Source: Malacoplasma muris (GTDB taxonomy: Bacteria; Bacillota_I; Bacilli_A; Mycoplasmatales; Mycoplasmoidaceae). Taken from it: DNA of 64,000 nucleotides. Below are positions 55,615 through 64,000 of this stretch, piece by piece (position 1 is the first letter of the stretch; every line of letters starts with the position of its first letter). The notes beneath the pieces were generated by a model. The model was not told where the DNA came from, did not search any database, and worked only from the letters and a program-made list of their open reading frames with translations. Position numbers and translations under genes: made by a program. The DNA lies in NCBI RefSeq assembly GCF_046774425.1, contig NZ_CP177248.1:868001-932000 (forward strand), in the 5' to 3' direction.

Positions 55615-56443
55615 ATTTTTTTGCCCTTTTATTCTTTACTATTTTATGCATAGCAATAGCAATTGAGCCAACTATAAAAGCAAAAACCATGATTGCTCCA
55701 AAAGTAACTATTCAAGCCTTTATTCCTTTTGCAGATTGATAAATAGATGAAGAAATTGTATTAAAATTTCCATTAACTAATGAAGTTATCACAAAATCAT
55801 CAAAACTCATTGCTGTGACAATAATTGAAGCACTTATAATTGATGGAGTCAAATATGGTATTATAATTTTAAAAAAAGTTCTTATGTTTGATGCTCCAAG
55901 ATCATTTGATGCATTGATTAAATTAACATTCATAGAAATCATTTTAGGATATATTGCAACTATTGCATATGGAACACAAAATGAAATATGAGAAATAACA
56001 ACAGTTGCATATCCAAATTCCAACCCTAATGGAAGTCATACTATTGTAAATAATAAAGACAAACTAATTCCTGTAATAATATCAGGAATAGCAATATTTG
56101 TGTTATACATATATTTTGTTACTTGCTTAATAAATACTCTTGAATGTCACATACCAAAACATGTAAGTATTGCAATAATAATAGATATGGGCACAACAAC
56201 CACAACAACTAAAAGTGTATTTAATAATGAATTTATAAATTCATCATTCTTAAATAAATCTATATAATTAGAATTAGTCAATCCAGATATATTCAATAAA
56301 ATGTTCCCTCTAGAACTTGATCCATTAAAACTTAAAATAATTAAAAAAATTAAAGGAATATATATTAACAAAACAATTATATAAATATATCATTGCCTAA
56401 GGAGTGAAAAAAAATTAAATTCTTTAAATTTTTGGTTAAGCAT
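55598..56443 (-). CDS. potC: Spermidine/putrescine ABC permease PotC
   Basis: A 281-residue permease with about six helices and the EAA-loop type signature 'NASNDLGASNIRTFFKIIIP'. It forms the channel with PotB. ATG 56443 follows a perfect AAAGGAGG; later starts would remove the first helix. TGA codons are read as Trp. It overlaps potB by 8 bp and potD by 17 bp. Confidence 0.9.
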
Positions 56444-57296
56444 TTTTTACCTCCTTTTTATTTAACTTATAATTTTTTATAATTTTTGGTATTAATATAA
56501 ACACAGAAAATAAGATTAATATTATCGCACACAATAATAAACAAAGTGAAGAAACTCTTGCTAGAGCAATTTCGCTAACTAAAGCTGCTTGTCCTTGCTG
56601 AAGTGTTGTATCGCCAATCAAATCACCATTATTTGAATTATTCATAAATCTACTAACCCCAGCAATTGTAATTGATGGTAAAAAAACTAATGTTAATCCA
56701 CTAATTATTGCATTTTTAGTGTATGGTACTATTACATAAAAAAATGTTTGAAAACTATTTTTTCCAAGATCTCTACTTGCTTCTAATAAATTTTTAGGTA
56801 TTGAATTTATATATGTATAAATTGTCAAAATGAATAAAGGTAAATTCATATAAACAAGTGCTATTATTGTAAAAATATCACCATATGTAGAATTTGGTTT
56901 GTCAGCTATTGCATCAAATAAAGTTTTTAATCCAACAAGCCTCACCAGAAAACTTATTCATATTGGAGAAGTTATTAATGAAACACACAATATTTTAAAA
57001 CTTAACCGTTTTGACAATGATAAAAAATATGCAAAAGGATATCCAATTATTAAGCAAAAAAATGATGTGGCTAAAGCTATAATAATTGACATAAATATTT
57101 TTGTCATTAAATTTTCATCTATAAAATTTCAATTATTAGCAACATCTCAATTTCCCTCTTGATTAGGGGATAATGATTTAATCACTATAGTTATTAATGG
57201 AGCAACAACTAGAAGAAGTGTTAGTAAAAAAAATGGAAGTAATAATAAAAGTTTTGGGGTATCTTTTTTTACATTATTAAAGTATTTGATATTCAT
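56436..57296 (-). CDS. potB: Spermidine/putrescine ABC permease PotB
   Basis: A 286-residue permease, with the EAA loop 'EASRDLGKNSFQTFFYVIVP' and six hydrophobic helices. TGA codons in the first third are read as Trp, joining it to the ATG at 57296. The gap to potA is 1 bp. Subunit of the PotABCD polyamine importer. Confidence 0.9.
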
Positions 57297-57297
57297 A

Positions 57298-58890
57298 TTA
57301 GTCTACCGCCATAACATGTATATCTTCTATGTCTCATGTTAATCCAACATTTTGACTTTCATTAACTTTATTCACTGATTCAACATTTAATTTTATATCT
57401 TTTCATGAACAAACTAATTCTCACAACAATCCTTTATAAATTGTTTTATCAACATTAACTTTAATTTTTGACTTACTTAAAGGAACAACATCAAAATCTT
57501 CTGGTCTTATCATTATATTAACGCTTTGATTTATACTAAATTTTTTTCCTAATTCATTTCCAATATCAAATTTTGTATTATGAATTAAAACTTGACCATG
57601 GCCTATATATTTTCCTTCAAAAATATTTGCCTTCCCAATAAATTTTGCAACTCAATTATTAGCAGGTGTATCATATATTTCAACAGGCGAACCAATTTGT
57701 TCAACATTTCCATGAGACATAACAACAACTTTATCAGAAAGAGTCAGTGCTTCTTCTTGATCATGTGTTACTAAAATGAAAGTTATTCCCAATTCATCAT
57801 GTAATCTTTTTAATTCCATTTGCATTTGCTTTCTTACTTGTGCATCTAATGCACTAAGAGGTTCATCTAATAAAAGAATATCAGGTTTAATTACAAGCGC
57901 TCTAGCCAATGCAACTCTTTGCTGCATACCACCAGATAATTCATTTGGCATTTTTTTATTTTTTCCAGTTAAACCAACTAAATCTATAATTTGATTAATT
58001 TCATTTTTCAACTCTTCTTTAGTCAATTTTCTAGACATCTTTCTTTTTTCAAATCAATCTTTTTCCTCATACGGATAATTTTCTCAGTATGACACTCAAT
58101 AATCTAAATCATTATAAGAAAAATCTATTTTTTCTATCTTATGTTCACACATGTTTTTTATTCTATATGTTCTTTCATGATTTAAATAAGATTGAACAAA
58201 ACCACTACTTTCATTTGTTTTATAATTTATGTATTTATTTATTCTAAAAAAATTAAGTGCATTATTTACAAATTCATAAAACTTTATTTTAAATGGAATA
58301 GAACTAAGCAAGTCTTTATTGTATTTTTCATAATACTGTTTTTTTATATCTTCAATAATTAAATCATATTCATCTTCAGACATATGATAAATTTTGTTTA
58401 ATAAATCATTTTTATTAATTCTCTTAAGAATTTTTTCTTTGTCTTTTCTAAGATTTTCTTTTTTTCTTTGAATATCTTTTATTTTTTCTTTTGATTTTTT
58501 TAAACAATCATCAAAATATTTTTCGCATTGTTTAAATGTATTATTATCAATAGAATCTAATTTAATTCTAGTTTCCTTTAAACCATATAAAATATTTTTT
58601 TCAACATTCATATTTGGAAATAGAGCATAATCTTGGAAAACAGTTGCAGTTGGCCTTCTTTGCACAGGCAGATCTTTTATATCAATATTTTTTACCAATA
58701 TTTTTCCTGATGTTGGCAATTCAAATCCTCCCAACATTTTTAACAATGTTGTTTTTCCACATCCACTTGGGCCTAAAATTGTAACAAACTCACCCTTTTT
58801 AATTTCCAAGTTTATATTATTTACTGCGACATTCCCATCACTATATTCTTTTCTTATATTTTTAATTTGGATGAAAATTTCATTTTTCAA
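57298..58890 (-). CDS. potA: Polyamine ABC transporter ATPase PotA with large insertion
   Basis: A 530-residue ATPase that drives polyamine import. Walker A is 'GPSGCGKTTLLK', then 'FQDYALFPNM', signature 'NELSGGMQQRVALARAL' near residue 318, Walker B 'ILLLDEPLSALD', and a C-terminal TOBE-type regulatory part. Ordinary PotA has about 370 residues with the signature near 140. Here about 170 Lys/Glu/Asp-rich helical residues are inserted between the Q-loop and the signature, as I recall for other mycoplasma PotA proteins. Two TGA codons are read as Trp in it. Confidence 0.93.
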
Positions 58891-58921
58891 AGTAAATCCT
58901 CCATATCTACTGATAATGAAA

Positions 58922-60472
58922 TTAGAAATTATTTTTTATTAAATCATCAATTGATGAAAACAATTGCTTTTCACTATTAATAATTGTTTTAACATCAATG
59001 GTCTCAATTGCAGAACAATTAAAATGTTCTTTAACAATTTCTTCATAATTATCAATAAAATTAACTTTATTAGCAATAGATATAACATTCCCTCTAATAT
59101 CAATTCTGAAAGAATTTATATTTATACTATTTGGAATGCTATCTATACCTATAATAATAATATTTGTATATTTAGATGTATGTGGGGACAAATATTTTTC
59201 AAAATCTCTATCAATAACAGTAAAATTTTCCTCATTAAAGCCAGTATCTCTAATAAAATTTATAAAATTATTAGGATTACTAGTAAGAAAATAATTGGAA
59301 CCTGATGTTTGATTAATAATAATACTTACCATCTCATTATTTAAAGATTTAGTAAGAAAATTTGTTAATAAAGAAAGTTGGGTTTCTGTTATTATAGATT
59401 TTTTGATAATTTTTTTTGTTTTGCATGAATAAACTACTGATCCATCACCACAATTTATCAATATATTTTTATTTATATCAATAATACTTTTAAACATCAT
59501 CAAATTATCATTTAATGAATATTTAGATAAAATTGATAAAGGCTGTCCAGAAATTAAGTATTCTCAAAATTTTAAATTTTTTACAAAATCTACATGTTCT
59601 ACAACATTAAATAAAGTTCCATAAAAATTCAAATTCAACACTTTATCATTAGAAAAATCTGTTATATTAAATAAATATTTATCAATTGCAAATGCAACAC
59701 CATTTTTGTGGTTTGCAACAACATTTGATATTTTAGATAAATCTTGATTATTCCTATTTAAGCAAACTTTAAAACCAGAATTTATAAACATACTAACATC
59801 ATTACCAGAATCTCCAAAACAAACTATATTTTGTTTTTTAATATTCTCTTTTTTACTTATAAATTCTAATGCAAAACCTTTATCAACATTTTTGTGGGTG
59901 ACTTCTATAACCTTTTTAGAGGTTCTTATAATATTTAAATAATCACAAAAATATTTATCCAATCAAGAATAAACATCATCTATTTTTTTTCTATTAAAAG
60001 ATCCAAACAATATTTTATATGTCTTTAGTTTTTCTCCCCTATGATTAATTATTTTCCCATAATTAAATTTGCTTATAAATCATTTGAATGGAATTTTATA
60101 AGAGTGAATTAATTTATTATCAATGCCCTCCTTTGAATAGATTCACATTGCTAAATTAAATTTTTTTCTTAATTCCAAAATCTTTTCAAATATTTCATCA
60201 TCTATTGCTTGTTCATAAATCAAAGTATTATCTGATAATTGATATATTAATGCACCATTCAATGTAACTAAATATTTATTTGGGGAACCTACAAATTCTT
60301 CAATTGTTTTATTAAAAACAAAAGATGAAAGAGGTCATCTTCCTGTTGCAATTACAATATCTCCACCATTATCTTTATATTTTTTTAAAGCCTCTAAATT
60401 AGTTTGGCTAATTGATGTTCTATTATGTAAAAGCGTTCCATCCAAGTCAATCATTGCCACTTTATAGTTCAT
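58922..60472 (-). CDS. Tandem HAD (Cof-type) phosphatase with a degenerate second copy
   Basis: A 516-residue protein. Residues 1-270 are a normal Cof-type HAD hydrolase: nucleophile 'VAMIDLDGTLLH', 'VIATGRWP', cap 'LVTLNGALIYQL' and C-terminal 'VCFGDSGNDVSMF', which acts on sugar or nucleotide phosphates. Residues 278-516 look like a second copy without catalysis: 'VLNLNFYGTLFNV' has lost DxD, and 'LINCGDGSVVYSCK' matches the cap. The TGA at 59564-59566 is read as Trp. It is 31 bp upstream of potA. The substrate is unknown. Confidence 0.82.
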
Positions 60473-60548
60473 TTTTAATCACCAAAATTATTACTTCAAT
60501 CCATAAAATATAACTAATTATATATTAAAAATAACCAATGAATAAAAA

Positions 60549-60596
60549 TATAAAAAATATTTATTTCATATTTTTTCAAAATAAATATTTTTTATA
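60549..60596 (-). terminator. uvrC terminator
   Basis: A perfect 18 bp A/T stem (tataaaaaatatttattt and its complement) with a 12-nt loop. It overlaps the uvrC stop codon. The T-rich tail on the minus strand is moderate. Confidence 0.6.
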
Positions 60597-62361
60597 TTTT
60601 TAACTTATTTTTTATTTCTATTGCTATTTTTCTTGGCACAACTTGTGATAATTCATCAACACTAGCTTCTTTTATTTTTTCTATTGTTTCAAACTTTAAT
60701 AATAATTTTTCAATTCTTTTTTTACCTAAATTATTTATTTCATTAAGTGTTGTTTTAAATAATGATTTACTTCTCTTTGATCTATGAAATGTTATAGCAA
60801 ATCTATGAACTTCATCTTGCATGTTAAGAAGAAAAAAATATAACTCTGATGTTTTATCTAATTTAATTTCAGTTAAATCTGATTTAACTATTCTATCTGT
60901 TTTATGTTTATCATCTTTTGCTAAACCAATAACAGGAACAACAGAATCTATATGTAATTTTTTAAGGGATTTTAAAGCAGCAGAAACCTGTGGTTTTCCT
61001 CCATCAACAATGATTAAATTTGGTAAACTATTTTTAGAATCAATAACCAACTTATATCTTCTAAAAATAACTTCCTCCATATATTCATAATCTGAATTTG
61101 ATTCTAAATTTTTAATATTAAATTTTCTATATAAATTTTTATTTTTCTTACCATTTTCATAAACTACCATAGCTGATACTTTATCATCATTAAAAATATT
61201 TGAATTATCAAACATTTCAATTATATATGTAGAATCAACTCCTATTAAATCTTGAAGTTGTTGTAATGCATTTGATTCTCTTGATAAATTTGAAACTGCT
61301 GTCAAATATTTACTTTTCATTAATTCATTTGCATTTGTAAGTGCAGTTAACATAATATCTTTCTTTGAGCCTTTTGTTGGATTAATAAAATTAATCTTTA
61401 AAGATAATGATAAATTATTTAAAATACTATTATCTAATGACAAATAAACATTTTTAGGTTTTTCAATTGCCAAATTTGAATAATAATCAAATACTAATGA
61501 TTCAACTATTTCATCGCTTGATAAATAAAATACTGTAAAAATATCATACTTACTTATTAAAAAACCATTAGCATATTTAAATATTACTATTGCAATAATA
61601 TTTTCTTTAATAGCAAAACCAATAACATCTTCATCATTATTTTTTGAAGATATGATATCCTGTTTTAAAGAAAACGATTTCAAACTATTTCTTAAATCAA
61701 AATACTCTTTTGACATTTCAAAATTTAGTTTTTCAGCACTAGATAATTCTTCCTTTTTTAAACTTTCATCAAGTTCATGATATTTACCAGAGAAAAAATC
61801 ATTTATTCTTTTTAAATATGGTTCATAATCATTTTTTGTTATTTTATTAATACAAGGCCCAAGACATTGACCTATGTCATAATAAATGCATTTTTGATTT
61901 GGTAATGTTCTACATTTTCTTAGAGGAAATATTCTATTTATAAAATTATATAATTCATATTTTTTTGTGGTTGCAAAGGGACCATAATATGTTCCTCTAA
62001 TTTTCCTTTTATTATCATGACTATATAAAATCCTAGGATGTTCTTCTTTTGTTACAACAATATAAGGAAAAGTATTAGACTCCCTAAGCAATATATTATA
62101 TTTTGGTTTGTATTTGCCAATTAAATTATTTTCTAACAATAATGACTCATTTTCATTATTAACTATAACATAGTCTAAATCATATATTTCTTGGACAAGT
62201 TTAAAAGTTTTTGGATCTTTTTTGGAATTAAAATATTGATGAGTTCTATTATATAAATTTTTTGCTTTACCAATGTATATAATGACTCCATTTTTATCTT
62301 TTCACAAATAACATCCTGGTAGTTTTGGTACACTTTTTAATTTTTTTTCTAAATCAGTCAT
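60592..62361 (-). CDS. uvrC: Excinuclease ABC subunit C
   Basis: UvrC, 589 residues, makes both cuts in nucleotide-excision repair. It has the GIY-YIG domain ('CYLWKDKNGVIIYIGKAKNL', read with TGA-Trp), 'YYGPFATTKK', a UVR part, the endonuclease-V-like Asp in 'YIIEMFDNSNI' and 'LIIVDGGKPQVSAAL', and C-terminal HhH. The ATG at 62361 restores the GIY-YIG domain; a start at 62139 would remove it. The upstream PH-like gene is 17 bp away. Confidence 0.96.
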
Positions 62362-62378
62362 ATATTGATTATAAGTTG

Positions 62379-63068
62379 TTATGAAATAAAATTAATTATT
62401 CTTTCATAAGAAACAAATAATTCATATTTATCATTAACTTCTATTATATATTTTTTATTATTGTAAAAAATTTCAAAACCACTTAATCCTAATTTATATG
62501 ATTCAATGTCCTTTATATAAAATGACAAATAATCAATGTTGCTACTACAAACTATTCTATAATTTGTAAGGTAAATATTACATTTATTAATTATTATTTC
62601 ACAGCTTGTACAGTTTACTATAGATATTGTTGATCTTTCAAAATGAAAGTAGGCTTTTTCTTTCCATCTATAATCATTTAAATTTAATAAAGGGAAATCA
62701 ACAATCAACTCTTTTAAATTTCTTTTTTTTGCAAATATAATTGATTTAAAATGATTAATATATTCTATTTCTAAAGAATTAAGAGAATTTAATAAATTTA
62801 ATTTTTTTAAAATAAATTCTAATTTAACAATATAGTCTTCTGTATACAATTCATTTGTATTTATTCACTGTCTAACAATATCAAAACAGTAAACATAAAA
62901 ATATTTATATGTTTTTGAGGAGAAATATTTTTTAATATCAAAAAAAATATTACTTATTTTTTTATATGTCATATGTGGATTATTTACTCTTAAATAATCA
63001 AAATATTTATGTATATCTTCTAGTTCATATCTTCTATTAAACAAATGTGGAATAACTTTAGTTTTCAT
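62379..63068 (-). CDS. Unknown protein with PH/GRAM-like C-terminal part
   Basis: A 229-residue protein joined by one TGA-Trp at 62865. The first 90 residues are helical ('YELEDIHKYFDYLRV'). The C-terminal part has the alternating pattern of a small PH or GRAM domain: 'CNIYLTNYRIVCSS', 'LSFYIKDIESYKLG' and 'FEIFYNNKKYIIEVND'. Such domains bind membranes or proteins. It is just upstream of uvrC in the same operon. No enzyme motif was seen. Confidence 0.55.
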
Positions 63069-63115
63069 ATAAATTATTATAACTATTCTTTTTTAATTTA
63101 TAAAAACATGAAATA

Positions 63116-63144
63116 AAAAAATGCTTATAGCAAAAGCATTTTTT
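63116..63144 (-). terminator. pst/phoU operon terminator
   Basis: An 11 bp stem (aaaaaatgctt/aagcatttttt) with a 7-nt loop 9 bp past the phoU stop, tailed by T on the minus strand. Confidence 0.8.
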
Positions 63145-63153
63145 AAATTAATA

Positions 63154-63816
63154 TTATCTATTTTTAACAGAAACAAAATTTTTGTAAATTGATAGACAAT
63201 GGTCAACAATTCTATCAATGTACTTAATAATAATTGAAAAATTAAAATAATATGAAATAAATTGTGAAACATCACTTGGACTTAAGGTTTTAGAAAATAA
63301 TTCAATGGAATTTGTTAAAAAATTCTTATAATCAATTCTAAAACTATTAAACATTGATTGTATTTTTTCTTCATATTCACTCAAATCATCTTTCGAAAGA
63401 ACATCAATTATACAATCATAAAAATCAATGGATTTTCCTAATAAACTACTTAATCTATTCACCATTACAGTTGTGATTTTTTCTTTTTTTAAAATCCTTG
63501 AAATTGTGTAAGCATAATCAGACATTCTTTCAATATCTTTTATAGAATAAAGCACAGCAATAATATATCTTAAATGACTTGCTCTTGGTTGGTCTTTTGA
63601 AATTATTCAAATACAATCATCTCTAATATCTCTTCGAGATTCATTTACTCTATTATGATATTCTTCCATTTTATCAAGAGATTCTTGAGTAACAATTTTA
63701 TTATCAACCATTGTTGCTAATTTAATATACATTTTTCTACACAATGAAACCAATGATAAGAAATTATCATTTAATTCCAATTCTGATTTTTCAAGACTTA
63801 AAAAATTAATAGCCAT
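63154..63816 (-). CDS. phoU: Phosphate transport regulator PhoU
   Basis: A 220-residue helical-bundle protein with the repeated motif 'LRYIIAVLYSIKDIERMSDY' and its second half 'IIIKYIDRIVDHCLSI' (Asp/Glu metal-binding positions). PhoU controls the Pst phosphate ABC transporter. One TGA (63607-63609) is read as Trp. It starts 3 bp after the pstB stop. Confidence 0.92.
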
Positions 63817-63819
63817 ACT

Positions 63820-64000
63820 TTATCCAATCCTTCCATTTACATAATCTCTTGTTCTTTGTTCTTTTGGTTTCATAAATATTTTTCTTGTTGGTCCTGATTC
63901 AATTAGTTTTCCTTCAAAAAAGAATGCAGTGTAATCACTAATTCTTTGTGCTTGTGCCATAGAATGTGTGACAATAACTATTGTATACTTTTTCTTTAAA
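63820..64000 (-). CDS. pstB: Phosphate ABC transporter ATPase PstB, C-terminal end
   Basis: The last 59 residues of PstB, open to the window edge: 'YTIVIVTHSMAQAQRISDYT' (the H-loop His and following helix), 'FFFEGKLIESGPTRKIF' and the C-terminal 'TRDYVNGRIG'. PstB powers phosphate import with PstA and PstC. The remainder, with Walker A, lies to the right. Confidence 0.93.
   Translation of the reverse strand, partial: LKKKYTIVIVTHSMAQAQRISDYTAFFFEGKLIESGPTRKIFMKPKEQRTRDYVNGRIG

Noticed and set aside
56899..57162. Plus-strand ORF in potB
   Set aside because: The minus-strand frame continues through TGA-Trp codons as the PotB N-terminus.
1..64000. Many apparently broken genes (gatA, dnaB, ftsZ, polC, uvrC and others)
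   Set aside because: The breaks are all in-frame TGA codons; with code 4 each frame is continuous and full-length, so they are not pseudogenes.

Overview
The window is AT-rich chromosomal DNA from a mollicute (mycoplasma). Three things show this. Nearly every long gene is continuous only if UGA is read as tryptophan (genetic code 4). A tRNA with anticodon UCA, needed to read UGA, lies at 50871-50945. There are no cell-wall genes. Several gene runs match, from memory, the order in the pneumoniae/Malacoplasma lineage: gatA-gatC-ung, rpsF-ssb-rpsR-dnaB, rsmH-ftsA-like-ftsZ, potA-B-C-D-tsaD, ktrB/ktrA and pstB-phoU. Two methylerythritol-phosphate isoprenoid genes (dxr, ispD) suggest a relative of Mycoplasma (Malacoplasma) penetrans or iowae, but the species cannot be fixed from this window.

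Layout. 1-8.3 kb (minus): gatA (3' end outside), gatC, an ECF-type membrane protein, ung, a lipoprotein, dnaB helicase, a DUF2188 protein, rpsR, ssb and rpsF with a probable S6:S18 autoregulatory leader. 8.3-13.9 kb (minus): ftsZ, an FtsA-like gene, rsmH and a DUF368-nicotinamidase fusion. 14-20.5 kb: tlyA and dinB (plus), ruvA-ruvB (minus), miaA and hemW (plus), and an unknown gene. 20.6-35 kb (minus): pgk, gap, argS, dnaI, dnaB/D-like, coaE, mutM, a 5'-3' exonuclease, dnaE, a small ORF, nrnA and thiI. rpe (plus) is at 35.0 kb. 35.7-45.5 kb is an eight-gene minus-strand operon: unknown ORF, pth, tilS, dxr, rseP, polC, ispD and a YqaJ-like nuclease. A likely independent structured RNA lies at 45.6-45.9 kb, then asnA and six tRNA genes. 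47.7-50.9 kb has a coiled-coil ORF, the divergent potassium transporter pair ktrB/ktrA, and tRNA-Trp(UCA). 51-64 kb (minus): acpP, a three-gene unknown operon with a near-consensus promoter, tsaD, potD-C-B-A, a tandem HAD protein, uvrC, a PH-like protein, phoU and the 3' end of pstB.

No CRISPR array, insertion sequence or prophage was seen. Most genes are core replication, repair, translation, division and transport functions, packed tightly with 4-30 bp overlaps. The least explained pieces are the 45.6-45.9 kb RNA, the operon at 51.3-53.1 kb, the DUF368-nicotinamidase fusion, the tandem HAD protein whose second copy has lost its catalytic aspartates, low-complexity additions on S18, PGK and FtsZ, and two proteins that look like degenerate DnaQ-like and Fic-like folds. 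None is proven to be a new system; each is given below with a test.
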